Shown: positions 19,473 to 30,690 of the stretch, piece by piece
Layout of the letters: each line of letters begins with the position of its first letter
Numbering within the stretch: the stretch's first letter is position 1
NCBI GenBank assembly: GCA_024509875.1
Contig: JAMPIV010013723.1
Span: 115,001 to 179,000 of the forward strand
DNA: 64,000 bases
DNA from: Oreohelix idahoensis
Lineage: Eukaryota; Mollusca; Gastropoda; Stylommatophora; Oreohelicidae
Direction: 5' to 3'
Translations under genes and position numbers: made by a program
Notes under the pieces: generated by a model
Seen by the model: the letters and a program-made list of their open reading frames with translations, nothing else
The model's database searches: none
What the model was told of the DNA's origin: nothing

Positions 19473-21005
19473 CTTGTCTACTGAGATCAGTAACTTGAAA
19501 AAAAAAAAAAATTAAATAAATTACCTTATCCCACTTCAATGGGAGACAAGTCTGAAATGCTAGACTTGTATACTCACTTCACTTTCTTTCACACTCTTAG
19601 TCTTGTTTATAATGTACCCAAAAAATCACCTGAGTACCTGTGGAAAAAAAATTCCCTTATATCCCACTCACTATGGGCACAAGTCTTTTTTATAAAGAAC
19701 TTGAATATGTATTTCACCTTGTCTCAATCTTTGTAGATAACAAGTCTTTTATCAAAGAACTTGTATAAATATCTTATATAATATTATTTAACAAACTCTA
19801 TATGAAGAGTCTACCTTATCAATAATATCAAAACATGACCAAGTATGTGTATGTAGACTGTGCATGACAGTAATGTAGTACAACCAAAAAAAAAATACAA
19901 AGACAAAGATACAAAACAATACAAATGGCAACACTGTTTTAACCAAAAATGTGTAGAGAAATACACAAGAAAGGAGAGACCTACAGAATACAAACAAAAC
20001 AAATCGACAATCAAAACTGAAAAACAGACAAAATATTACAAAAACAACGTTAAGTACAATTACATCACAGCTAACATCAATAGCGACCAATTGTCACTAG
20101 CAAATTTCCAAATTAAGAAAATTTGCACCTACAGAACGCTTACAGTAAGCCTCGATCAAGTGGCATATTTACCGTAAGACCCACCAACCGAAAAAACCCG
20201 CAGAAAAATACACAAAAAACAGTAGAAGTAACATAAACATATAGCAATCAATTTCAATGTGTTGCAGAACAAGTTCAGTCACAGCTGAAACTAAAATAAA
20301 TTCCTTGCTCCTTGCGAACACAGAAACGAAATGTCAAACGCGCACTGAACGTCAAATCCACTGTAACATAAAGTGGTATTCACGAACCAAAGTTACTATG
20401 ACCTTCTCAAATTACGCCTTGCACATTGAGTGTTTACTATTTCCACGTACTGTTTACAGACACTTGACCTCCAACAATGTAGCTTGAATGCTCTGACCTA
20501 GAAAAGTCTGTTGTTGAATGAAACGTGTAACAACCAGCAGTACTGTTTACAATAGGAACCCGCCTTCTATGCAGTTATGGTCCACGTAGCAAATGCCTAG
20601 TAGTTAACTTCAGTACATGTCTTGTTATGGTTTATGTAGCATTATAACATAAATGCTCGTACTGTTTATTTGGGTCAACCGTTGATGACCTATTTCTGTC
20701 CTGTTGTAGCCAAAACTTGCAAGTGTAGAATTAGCGCTGTGTGTTACGGCTGTCCCGTGTGTAGCTTAGACCCACAGATCAGAAGTGTAATGTGTACTTG
20801 TCCTTCTTGTCACTTTCTCGCCAAAACTGGAGACATCATACATGTAACAGCCAACCAGGAATGTAAATTTCTGAATCCATAAATGTCAACAATAATGTCA
20901 AATGCTCGCTCTGTTCTTTTTAAACCCACAGGTCTGGTCCATCAGAAATGTAAGTTTCTAGGCCACATTGGCGACAAGAAATGTATCATAAGAGCCCACG
21001 TAACT
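19473..21005 (-). other. gypsy 5' leader
   Basis: About 1.5 kb between the Gag ATG and the primer binding site, without a convincing ORF on the coding strand. An A/T-rich stretch with short direct repeats occupies 19.5-19.8 kb. Near 20,840-21,020 the plus-strand phrase cca(t/c)cagaaatgtaa recurs, hinting at decayed duplications around the primer site. Confidence 0.6.
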
Positions 21006-21018
21006 GGTCCACCAGAAA
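21000..21018 (-). promoter_or_regulatory. putative primer binding site
   Basis: On the minus strand the LTR end ...gttaca is followed by tttc and then tggtggaccagttac. TGG + 8 nt, starting four bases after the LTR, is where a tRNA 3' CCA end would pair. I cannot name the tRNA. Confidence 0.5.
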
Positions 21019-22163
21019 TGTAACTGTCTTTTTTCTCTTGTTGATGTGATCACTGGCCCAAGACAGTATACATGTTGTTAGATGTGTAGTGCGAGCGTAT
21101 GATGAATTGAGTGTGGGTGCGAATGAAGACGCGAATGTGTTTAGGCTCGTATAGATGTAGATCCTGCAACCCATACTCTCACATGCAGTAATCAAGGATG
21201 CTTTGACACTGCAGGCATGTTTCAAGACATTTATTGACGGGAACACACATAATATCAACAGGAACAGTCAGTGTAACAAGGTCATGCTGACCTGACATCG
21301 ATAGGTATACATTTGGCATTCAAAAAGGTAAACATCAGAATAGACGTGCATGGTCAATAGCAAAGTTCTTCAATAATGACAGTTCGTCGCGTCGCCCTTG
21401 GCGTCTCTGACTAAACGCGTCAGATGCCTTAGTCACTTGGACACATAGGTGCAACTTGGCACTCCCCGCCAATTGCACATATCAGGCTGTAGTATAACAG
21501 CCGAAAGCACAGGCCTCGTTCTGACGTCGGCCGTGTACTTCTGTTAAATAGGTTATCATCAACCCTGCAGTAATACTTATTGTAGATATGAACTCCGCCA
21601 ATCTGCGGCTCCCACAATATATCTTCGTCACTGGATTTCTGGACAATATAAGACTAACAGTCTTGGATGGCTACCTCGAGCACAAATATATAAGTTCTGA
21701 AATGGCGGATCAGTGAGCTGCTGTTCACCCTAGGTAATCCTTTACATGTTCTGCCACCGAAAAGCGTAATAATGCATAAAGGTCGGTATTACCTGGAAAA
21801 TGAATCCTCAGAACTAAACAAGGAATTCTGTCGTCATCCCGACGCACAGAGATTCACTGGGGAAAACTGCCATAGCAGTTACTTCGAAGATTCTCCCCGA
21901 AAAACAATGGACTCTTGGTCCCTTCAGAAAAACAGGACCTCCCGGCCTCCCGGAAGTATATCTCACTCCCGCTTAAAAAACCTTCCCATAGGCCTACGCC
22001 GAACTGTCAACCTCTGACCCTAAAGGTCAAACACAATGAATGAATAAACAAGGGAAGACAACCCCTAATCAACCTGACATCGCAGGTAAAGACACAATTA
22101 TTCTTATGATACAAACATAAGCAAATAACTTGACAGATGACTCCGTCGAAAATGACAGCAACA
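21019..22163 (-). repeat. 5' LTR of the gypsy element
   Basis: 1145 bp, the promoter-bearing copy for minus-strand transcription. It is essentially identical to 12,937-14,082. It ends at gacagcaaca, followed by the ctcct duplication. Confidence 0.95.
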
Positions 22164-22168
22164 CTCCT
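22164..22168. repeat. gypsy target-site duplication, right
   Basis: ctcct, identical to 12,932-12,936. Confidence 0.93.
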
Positions 22169-22712
22169 CTTGCTTTTTGTATTCTTAGTTTGATATCACT
22201 CTGTCCCTCCAACTTTGTCTATATTGCTGCCAAGATATGTGTACAATTCTACATCTTGTATTGGCGTTTCTTCAAGTTCAACCCTGTTATATTTACCTGC
22301 ATTTATTCTCATTATTTTTGTCTTTTCCCTGTGTATTTTCAGACCCAATTGCTGTGACCTCTCATCGAGTGTTTTCAATTTGTCCTGCATCTGATTACGG
22401 TTATGGGACAGAAGAGCCAAGTCATCAGCAAAATCCAGATCATCCAACTGATTAGTCAGAGTCCACTGGATTCCATTTCTGTTGTGTGTTGTCGATGATC
22501 TCATTACCCAGTCTATTGCTAGTAAGACAAGAAATGGAGACAAGAGGCATCCCTGTCGCACTCCTGTTCTTATCCCAAACGGTTCTGTAAGCTGTCATTC
22601 GTGAAGAACTCTGCATGTCGTGTCTTCATATGTTATCTTTATTAAATTAATGATCTTCAGAGGAACTCCATAATGAGTCATCAATTTCCAAAGTGATTCT
22701 CTGTCTACACTG

Positions 22713-22714
<2 letters not shown>
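22164..22714 (-). pseudogene. RTE-1 RT palm segment
   Basis: The minus strand reads DRESLWKLMTHYGVPLKIIN at the right. After frame breaks it reads MRQGCLLSPFLVLLAIDWVM (motif B), LDDLDFADDLALLSHNRNQM (catalytic FADD) and LGLKIHREKTKIMRIN, ending LYTYLGSNID at the gypsy junction. Confidence 0.88.
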
Positions 22715-22755
<41 letters not shown>

Positions 22756-22912
22756 GCGGCACTTGGGCTTTCAGCCCTTCGGCCCAATGACATGTCATTG
22801 CGAGGCTGGGGAACCTGAGGACTTTCCTTCCAACCCGGTCAGGAGCTTCGCTCCTTCCCATCCACAGAGGGTTTATCACAGGAGCCGTTCAGGCTATTCA
22901 GTCAAATTTCCG
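22715..22912 (-). repeat. SINE inserted in RTE-1
   Basis: On the minus strand it shares with the 62.5-kb SINE the blocks gaacggctcctg, ggatgggaaggagcgaagct, tcgcaatgacatgtcatt and gtgccgctggtt. It ends in a long A tract (T36-like on the plus strand). It interrupts the LINE between GFV and DSVDRES; about 20 bp of LINE sequence seen in the homologous copy at 56.65 kb is missing at the junction. Confidence 0.85.
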
Positions 22913-23448
22913 GCCGTAAACATTTCTACAAATCCGATGTATAGTGGTGAATTCCATTCCAGACTTTGTTCAACTATTATTCTCAAAGTGGCTATCTGGT
23001 CTGTACATGATCTATTTTGTCGAAAACCTGCTTGTTCATCTCTCTGTTTCTTGTCTATGGAATCTTTTAATCTCTCAAGAAAAATCCTGTTTAATACTTT
23101 TCCTGGCACTGTTAGTAACATTATTCCTCTATAATTTGTGCACTCTTGTAAATTTCCCTTCTTAGGCAACTTAACCACATATCCTTCCTTCCATTCTGCT
23201 GGTATTTCTTCCTTTTCCCAGATTTTACCAAGTAATTTACATAACATCTCTGTAGCAGTGTCGATATCTGCTTTGATGGCCTCTGCTGGAATGCTATCAG
23301 GTCCAGACGCTTTTCCATCTCTTAGAAGCTTTATGGTTTTCTTTATTTCTTCCTTCGTTGGTCTTTCACCGTTAATTTGTAGCTCTTCTTCTGCTGGCTG
23401 GATGTCCGGGGTTTTTTTTTGGAGCTGGTCTAGTGAGAAGGTCTTCAA
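22913..23448 (-). pseudogene. RTE-1 RT fingers segment
   Basis: The minus strand encodes LLRDGKASGPDSIPAEAIK, IPAEWKEGYVVKLPKKGN, CTNYRGIMLLTVPGKVLNRI and EQAGFRQNRSCTDQIATLR, motifs 0-2 of an RTE-type RT. It is separated from the endonuclease ORF by a frameshift at a T10-like homopolymer near 23,411-23,420. Confidence 0.88.
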
Positions 23449-24844
23449 AATATTCTGTCCACCTCTTCATTTGCTCTTGTATATTGCTGAGCAGTTTTCC
23501 ATTCTTGTCTTTTATGAGGCAACTTGTTTGCTTGTATTTCCCTGTTAGCTTCTTTGTACTGCTATACAGTTCTCTTATATTTCCTTTGACTGCATCATTT
23601 TCTGCCTTTCTTTCCAACTCCTCAATATACTTCCTCTTGTCTCTTTTGATACTTCTTTTTACTTCTTTGTTTGCTTCTGTGTACACTTCTTGAGCCTTGG
23701 CTTTGGAACTTCTGGTTTTGCTTGTGTTTAATTCTGCTTTCTTGTTTTTTTTTCTGTCTTTTATCTTATTGATGGTTTCTGTTGTTATCCATGCTTTTTG
23801 TTGTCGTTCCCTTTTCCCCAGTATTTCTTCACATGTCTCATTCCATACAGTTTTGATTTGCTGCCAGTAGTCTTCTGTATTCTCTACATCTTCCAGCTGT
23901 TGGAGCACTTGGAATTTGTTGGATATTGTCATCGCAAATTTGTCTCTTGTTTCTTGATTTCTTAGATGTCCTACATTAAATTGTTTTCTATAATTTTGCA
24001 TTGTTGCATATCTCAGTTTCATTTTTACTTTGGCTATCAGAAGGTGGTGATCTGATGCCACATCTGCTCCTCTATATACCTTTACATCCTGCAATGATGA
24101 TCTAAACTTCTTGTTCATGCATATATGATCAATCTGATTTTCTGCTCTATGGTCTGGTGATATCCATGTTGCTTTGTGTATTCTCTTATGTGGAAACATG
24201 CTTCCTCCTATAGCCAGTTGATTTGAAGCACAGCAGTTTGAGAATAGTTCCCCATTTTCATTCATTATTCCCAGCCCATGTTTTCCCATGACTTCTTCAA
24301 AGCCGGTGTTGACTGTACCTATCTTTGCATTCAGGTCGCCCATCAAAATTGTGATGTCTCTTCTTTTTATTTTTTCCATAATTTCCTGTAGTCTAGTATA
24401 AAATGCTTCTTTCACAGACTCTTCTTTGTCATTAGTTGGTGCATAACATTGGATGACATTTACATTTATTTTCTTTTTAGCTGTTTTAAAAGTAGCTGTT
24501 ATTATTCTGGGTCCAACAGCTTCCCATTCAATGAGTGCTTTCTGTGCTTCTTTAGATATCATAAGAGCTACCCCTTCACTGTGGTGTGAACTTTCGTCTT
24601 CATGTCCTGAGGACAGCACCAATTCACCTGTGTTGAGTTTCTTCTTGTCTACCCCCTTCCACTTTGTTTCACACATTCCCAGTACCTCGAATTGATATTC
24701 CCTCATTTCTGCTGCCACTTGTGCCACTTTTCCTTGTTCATTTAATGTCCGAACATTCCAGGTGCCAAATCTGGAAGTTCTCCTAGAAGAAAGAAGGTTT
24801 GTCAGTAACACAGACTCCTTTCGGCTTTCTCTGTGTTGCATCAT
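23372..24844 (-). pseudogene. RTE-1 AP-endonuclease and linker
   Basis: 490 codons. The N-terminal apurinic-type endonuclease shows FGTWNVRTLNEQGK, MCETKWKG (catalytic Glu), IQCYAPTND, LMGDLNAKIG and VASDHHLL (terminal His), i.e. all landmark motifs. The linker holds KRERQQKAWITTETINKIKD and a Lys/Arg-rich helix, then LYSSTKKLTGKYK, before the frameshift into the RT. In an active element this domain nicks target DNA for target-primed reverse transcription. The homologous family copy is at 49.65-58.08 kb. Confidence 0.9.
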
Positions 24845-25065
24845 ACGCCTCCCTGCGAGAGGACCTTCCCCTGTCTTGGATGGCTGTGTTTTATTTTCTG
24901 TAACTTACTTGTCCATGTTTGTTGACGTTTTTTTTGTGGTTTAAATTTTTTACAGGATGGGGTAACCAGCCCCATGTCCAACCCTCCTTAATCGCTTTCT
25001 ACGACATGCATGGAAGGGAACAGTGTTACTATTCTTTGCTCCCCTTTCGGACCCCGGTAACAGGA

Positions 25066-25935
25066 ATGATTTAATTATTGTCACTAGTTGAGAGTTTACT
25101 TTTGATGTTTCTAGTTTTCTAATTAAAATATTGTGATCTATCATATCAAATGCCTTTTTAAAGACAACAAAGACTGCCCCACACATGTTTTCATTGTTAA
25201 TATTTAGATGCCAGTTGTCTATCATCTTTGTTAGAGCAGTGTGACATGAGTGTTTAGGTCGAGACCCTGACTGACTATCAATGAGCAAGTCGTTGTTAAC
25301 TAGGTGTTGTAGTGTTATTTTATGTATATGTTTTTCCAGTGGTTTGGATAGCGATGATAGTAGAGAGATTGGCATATAGTTACCAAAGTTACAATTATCG
25401 GAGGAACTAGGTGTGAAAATAGGATATACCTTAGCGACTTTAAAGTGCAACGGAAAACAACTCTTTCCGATACATAGATTGTATATGTATGTTAGTGAAT
25501 CGCTAATAACTGGCGCAGCATAGCGCAGTATTCGATTACTGATTCCATCAAGTCCTGATGAGTTATTCTCTTTAAGGCCTAGAAGATAGTTATAAACTTC
25601 ATTAACTGTCATAAACGGAATGTCGGATGGGATTGTGTTGGTGCATTTATTCTCACCGAATGCTGACAGTTGGCCTAGGTCACAAGGGGAATCTTATATC
25701 GTAGATTTAAGACTGTTATTTCTGCCTGAAGTAATTGCTGAAGTCTGTACAAGTAAATGAGGTATTGGGGGTTAACGAGTCTGGCGAATGTCGTTTGTTT
25801 ACATAAGTGTTGATTGCTTTCCACATATCTTTACTGTTTGTTTTGTTCTGAACTAAGTTTTTAAAGTACGTTTTCTTTTCTATACGTATTAAATATTGCA
25901 CCTTGTTTCTTTGTGCTCTGTATGTGTTAAATCTT
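25066..25935 (-). pseudogene. CR1/Jockey-like LINE, linker and RT fingers
   Basis: The minus strand reads, right to left: NKTNSKDMWKAINTYVNKRH (linker), EVYNYLLGLKENNSSGLDGI, FPLHFKVAKVYPIF, NFGNYMPISLLSSLSKPLEK and AVFVVFKKAFDMIDHNIL (first catalytic region; the usual Asp is altered in VVFKKAFD). It stops at IIKSFL where RTE-1 begins. The next residues continue at 12,411 (SDRKHVV), proving the two pieces are one interrupted LINE. Confidence 0.87.
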
Positions 25936-26290
25936 TATTTTTGTGAGCTCGATCTCGTTGCCTCATGGCTTCTAGCACTGCTGGTGTGATCCAAGAAGAG
26001 AATAAGTTAATGCTGTCACGTGATTAAACGTCATCAATCCCTGTCGCACATGAGCACATGAAAGATTTACAAAACTCTTAAACCAGCTCTCGATCCTAGA
26101 CTTTTCTCTCGTTCTTCAACATGCGAGATTTTAAGCTGGTCTTTTTCCGTGTCACGAGGGAGTTCGCTGGGAATGAGCTTCTTTTTCGTTGTACATCCAA
26201 TCCACCATCATTGGTAACTGTGTTGCCTCTTTCCTCCAGATTGCCAGGAAAGCAAGATTCAGTAAATGCCAAATCAACAACCACAGCCAT
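25936..26290. other. non-coding, nothing recognised
   Basis: Probably the continuing upstream part of the old LINE, but no motif is readable. Confidence 0.35.
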
Positions 26291-26760
26291 GAGGACTGGC
26301 ACACAAGCTTCCTACATGGAAACAACAGCGCTTCCTTGAAATTATAGGAAACATTCCTGGTAATGAAAGAAAGACCAACCAGACGGTACTAGAAAGATGA
26401 GCCTTACCCATAAAATACAAAGAGAAACATTACCCAAGCCACACTTAGACCCATGCATACAGAGATGGTTCAGCATCTAATGTAACAGAGAATGGAGGTG
26501 CAGGATTTTTTTCTGAGTTTAAGCAACGGTATACACACAAAGTGGTCAGTGGCAATAGGAAAACTATCAAGTAACTTCAGAGCAGAAGCAGATGGCATGA
26601 AAAATGCAGCAGAAGTCCTAATGGCTGAGGAAAGGACTGACAGACAAGTAGCTTTCTTCACAGATGCGCTATCAGTAATTACAGAGCTAGGGAGTAAACA
26701 AGACTCACCGATCTAAGTGATCTAAGAGCAATACTACACAAACGAAGTCAGTGATTCAAT
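26291..26760 (+). pseudogene. LINE RNase H fragment
   Basis: Broken frames read YRDGSASNVTENGGAGFF (RNase H start with the D-G-S motif), SNFRAEADGMKNAAEVLMAE (E) and TDRQVAFFTDALSVITEL (TDALS with the third acidic residue). The last phrase parallels VVILTDALSVLQAL of the LINE at 58.16 kb. Confidence 0.75.
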
Positions 26761-27965
26761 ATCGTTATGATACAGTGGACCCCTCTGTCACATAAGTATT
26801 GGGTCGATCTCTTCTCCTCTCCGGCATTAGTCATTTTCAGTTGTTGTGTGTTCTAAATCACTAGCAATTTCCGTGGTCGGCCCATTTTTTCCTCTCCTTT
26901 CAAGCAGATATTAGCTATTTTAAAAAATCAATTTTACACTCCCTTCAGTGATAATATATCATGTTTGCTTTGCGCTTCTCGGCTTTGCTAAGATTAAGAC
27001 GCAGGTAAGACCAAGGTGGGCCTGGTCAATATTCGTATAGTGAACGCGTGTCATGTTTATAAATTATCGACCTGTCGGCATGCACCCGGCGGAAACGAAT
27101 GACATAATCATTACCTGTACACCTTGTTACAAAGACATTACTTTAGTTGAAAGTAATATCTTATTTGTAAACATTGCCGAGAGAGTGATCGGACGTTTTC
27201 ATTCTATATTTGAAAGACATGACCTTTGTATTAATGCACATACATTTCCTGGTGGAAATATTTTGAATTACCCCGTCCTAAATACGCATGTTTGAAATTA
27301 TTGGCCTGCACTCGAGATGTAAAGATAACTACATTTCTTATTGGGGCCTGGTCTAAAAGTAAACAGCACGTGCCAGGAACGAGAGGGGCAATATAACCTG
27401 ATACTTTGGTCGGTTGAAAGTACCATGAAAACTCATTCGCACCAAGAAGACAACCAGACCTTGCAAGAGTTAATACTAAAATCAGCTTCCATTTATCGGA
27501 CCGGACTTTGTTTGAGCATCTTGAGGACTTAAGAGCCCTGGAAAAGTCTACCATTATTAGCAAGGAAAACCGTAATCTGAGGAATCTGAAACACAGAGTC
27601 AAAGTGGGAACTTATTGCTACAGTAACAATACCCCAGACCAAGTGTAAGAGGCCTCTTCAAGTGCCTTTATTTCTCTGAGCCAGAAGTCTGTGCGCCTAA
27701 AGATTGGCGTAAGTTGTACATTTTGAATTCTATATTTTTTCATTATTAACATGTGAATTAATTCGTATATATTGACATGTGAATATTAATATGTGAAAAT
27801 TGCTAGTGGATGTCAAAATCATTTGAGGCTGGCAACCTCAGCATATAGATTGATGATTTCATGAACCGCCATTGCCAGGGCTGGTGACTGTTTTATTGCG
27901 AGTTTGTTATAAGAACCAAAATCAGAGGTAGTCCCAAGTTCCATATGGAGCAGGAAGGGAACGAT
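26761..27965. other. non-coding, nothing recognised
   Basis: Short open frames only. No element ends or repeat structure found. Confidence 0.4.
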
Positions 27966-27989
27966 GAAAGAAATGATGTACATACTTGT

Positions 27990-28215
27990 TATATTATTAA
28001 CCTTTTCAACTAGTGTAAATGTAAAACATATTCACTCGAAATGTAATGAATGTTTCAACCTTTTCAACCAGTGTAAATGTAAAATATATTCACTGTAACT
28101 GTAATGAAGGTTTACAGCCTTTTCAACCAATGTAAATGTAAACATGTTCAAACTATATTGTTAACATTTTCAACTGAAGTTAAATATAAAACTGTTCATT
28201 TTAAATGTAAAGATA
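27990..28215. repeat. about 62-bp minisatellite, 3-4 units
   Basis: The phrase ccttttcaac(c/t)a(g/a)tgtaaatgtaaa recurs near 28,001, 28,060 and 28,119, with a decayed fourth unit after 28,165. Confidence 0.85.
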
Positions 28216-28940
28216 GCTTTTCGCCCATGAGTGTGTGCCGGGAAACTCAATACTCAGAGGTTATTCGTTTCTCTTCTTTTGCCATACTAGTTGGTGGTAC
28301 CAGTTGAGGGTACTATTTCTGGAACAAGTGAGGGTATAAGTGGCCTGAAGTCGACGCTAGACACCATCATCAGACGGGTCTTAGAGACGCGGGACCAGCT
28401 TTGCAGTTACTCCCTGATTCTACCTGGAACGTGCTGCAACTCTTAAATCTTGACCACGGAAGCGAGCGCTCCAGTCATCTGTCTGCAAAAACCCAAACAT
28501 CAGCGGGAGCAGAAACAACTATTGGCCGCTAAGTAAAACTTAATAGCTGCCAAGTGAACTGTCTATTTTCGAAAACATAACATTACACTGTGATGAATAC
28601 TTTTTCTGAACAATTATTCATTTTTTATAACTGTTAAACATAATTGATTATTAAATTTGTTACTTGTATAAAGACAAATCTAAAGTTGATTTAATCATTT
28701 TTAATGTACTACATCAGTATGTCTCAGACAATTTCTTAAATACACGCAAACAGAGCTAAATAATAATAAGAGGAAATTTGCTGAATTAACACAGCTGGGG
28801 GCTTGAACGAGCTAACGAATTATAAGATTACATAATCCTTCACAAAAGTTGACGCAGATACTAGAGTTAACGTGCTCAGCCAACGCAACATTGTTCTCGC
28901 TTTCTGAATATCTTGTGATTACTCCCTTGAGGTAGAAGGT
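28216..28940. other. non-coding, nothing recognised
   Basis: No supported gene or repeat. Confidence 0.4.
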
Positions 28941-29115
28941 GAGAGAAATATGGGCAGATCGAAGAACACATGGAGAAGAGTGCTGGAGACAGAAATGGAA
29001 ATGATGAGGTAGACATGGAGAAGATCTTCAGCTGATGGTACGCGACATAATAACTTGGCAAGTGTTTGGTAAAGGCTTATGCTCCTCGGGGAGCTTGAGA
29101 ATATTGATTGATTGA
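28941..29115 (+). pseudogene. RTE-type LINE 3' end fragment
   Basis: A frame reads GRSKNTWRRVLETEMEMMR, matching RGRSRPRSTWRRELETEVK of RTE-1. A 3' UTR containing aaggcttatgctcct follows (RTE-1 has its complement, aggagcataggctt), and then a ttgattgattgac tail. Confidence 0.75.
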
Positions 29116-29179
29116 CTGATACTGTATGACGAGATATTTTATCGTAAATATATGTTTACTACTATTTATATTTTACACA

Positions 29180-29575
29180 TCGTGCGTCGAGTGGTTAGAG
29201 CACTTACTTCTTAAGGCAAAGCTAGCGAGTTCAAAACCTGGTAGCATCACGCTCTAGTCTACCCAGCTGTAAATGGGTAGCTTGTTCTGCTTTTGAGTTA
29301 GAGATGACGAAGACTGCGGGAAGGGAATCGGTCAATCTGTCTCGCAAAAATGAGACCTTGTATACTGTAATCTCTAACACTTCACACCCTTCGGCAGTAT
29401 CTGCTATCAGACTACCTTTACCTTCAAAGTGCCTGACTAAAGCCTAAAACGACTTAGTACAATAATTAACGTCATCATACTTAAAGGTCTTTTATATTTG
29501 ACATACACCCTAATATAACCGACTAGGTTGAATAGGACGCGCCTCGCCAAAACGAGGCAAAGTTTTATTTTTTTT
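29180..29575 (+). repeat. tRNA-derived SINE
   Basis: Head with an A box-like gcgtcgagtggttagagc (from 29,190) and a B box-like gcgagttcaaaacc (from 29,225). The body is shared with the minus-strand SINE at 3525-3788 and the 3' block with 3975-4095. It ends gcctcgccaaaacgaggc followed by a T-rich tract. Confidence 0.8.
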
Positions 29576-29902
29576 AAAAGAAGACATGGTACACAGTTAA
29601 AACCTTAACCATCATATGGTGAAAAGTAATCGAGGCTGATTTAAATGTTTCTTTTAAATCCATAATGTTAGGTGTTGCCTGGTGAGAAAAATATCGTGCG
29701 ATTTCTTCCATTATCTTTCTTTGTATTATTAACCATCAGCTTCCTGTGACAATTAGCCTTCAGTCTAAAACACAGTCATCTTCTCCTACAGCACCTTGTG
29801 TCGGAAGCAAGTCTCACTGCCACTTAACCACTAGAACAGTTTGAGACAGCCAAATTCGACTAAGTATGTTGTTAAATATCATCCAGACGAACTTTTTATC
29901 TC

Positions 29903-29957
<55 letters not shown>

Positions 29958-30335
29958 CCTCCTCTATCTCCATGTCTCTCTCATGTTTTATGTTTCTTCA
30001 AGCCACCCAGGTACAAAATAAGACTTCTATGCTTTAACTTCGTGTAATAAGAAAATTCTAAAGTAGCATCATCAAATTTGTCTTATCTATATTTTAGACC
30101 GTCTGTCGGTTTGTCCCCTACAGAAACAGGGGACGCAACAATGGGCAACAATTTTTTTGGTAATGAGTTAGACATTAGTTGTTTTTTAATTTTTTTTTTA
30201 AACATTAATCTTGGGTCACTATATCAATGGATTTCCCATTTAAAAAAAAATGGTCTCAGCAACAAGATCGGGGGTCGTAATTGCGTGTTAAACACCCACC
30301 CCCTACCCCCCCTCCCCCAACCCCACCCCATGAAA
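29576..30335. other. non-coding with (CT)n
   Basis: A (CT)n microsatellite occupies about 29,909-29,953. No gene seen. Confidence 0.5.
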
Positions 30336-30339
30336 AAAG

Positions 30340-30690
30340 AAAGAGGACATGACTGGAGTAGATGTGCTGCAGGTGAGATGTATAGTTGTAAAGAGGTAAA
30401 ATAGAGGACATGACTGGAATGAACGTGCTGGAGGTAATAGGGACAATAATGGATATTACTGGAGTGGATGAGCTAGGAGTGAGATGTATGGTGGATGATA
30501 TGATTGGAGTGGATGTGCTGGAGGTGAGAGGTACAATGGAGGACATGATTAGAGTAGATGTACTGGAGGTGAGAGGTATGGTGGAGGACATGATTGAATT
30601 AGATGTGATCGTGAGAGGTACAATGGAGAACATGATTGGAGTAGATATGCTGGAGGTGAGAGGTGTAGTTGTCATTGGGTTAATCCGAGA
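30340..30690. repeat. about 45-bp minisatellite, 6-7 units
   Basis: Units of the type gaggacatgattggagtaga tgtgctggaggtgagaggta, 42-51 bp long. Because the unit is a multiple of three, an open frame with a 15-residue repeat (EDMIGVDVLEVRGTM-like) runs through it. I treat it as a repeat, not a gene. Confidence 0.85.

Larger units (their letters stand above)
12937..22163 (-). mobile_element. complete Ty3/gypsy retrotransposon, Gmr1-like domain order
   Basis: 9227 bp, transcribed on the minus strand. Two 1.145-kb LTRs (TG...CA on either strand) flank a 6.9-kb interior with gag, protease, integrase, RT and RNase H. A 5-bp ctcct duplication bounds it. Integrase lies upstream of RT, the reverse of ordinary Ty3/gypsy elements and the arrangement known for the Gmr1 group. 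LTR copies differ at one substitution and one 1-bp indel by eye, so integration was recent. The ORF is interrupted only by two 1-bp shifts in A runs. The host site is an RTE LINE. Confidence 0.95.
12416..25065 (-). mobile_element. RTE-type LINE 1 (split by gypsy and SINE)
   Basis: An APE-endonuclease/RT LINE on the minus strand. It begins near 25,065 (ttaccggggtccgaaagggg), and its 3' tail of gaat repeats ends near 12,416. Coding segments in order are 24,844-23,372 (endonuclease and linker), 23,448-22,913 and 22,640-22,164 (RT), then 12,936-12,420 (C-terminal tail). It is interrupted by the gypsy element 12,937-22,163 and a SINE at about 22,715-22,912. It is itself inserted in the CR1/Jockey-like LINE. 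Without insertions it is roughly 3.2 kb. Confidence 0.85.

Noticed and set aside
14517..21018. An envelope gene that would make the gypsy element an errantivirus-like retrovirus
   Set aside because: Only 430 bp separate RNase H from the 3' LTR, and neither this nor the leader has a long coding-strand ORF with signal peptide or transmembrane segment.
12937..22163. Segmental duplication as an explanation for the 1.1-kb direct repeats
   Set aside because: The repeats start TG and end CA, flank a gypsy coding region with a polypurine tract, and are bounded by a 5-bp duplication; they are LTRs.
22595..22879. Minus-strand frame with a poly-Lys stretch
   Set aside because: It runs from LINE codons through the A tail of an inserted SINE; not a gene.
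23138..23548. 136-codon plus-strand frame
   Set aside because: Antisense shadow of the RTE-1 RT and linker.
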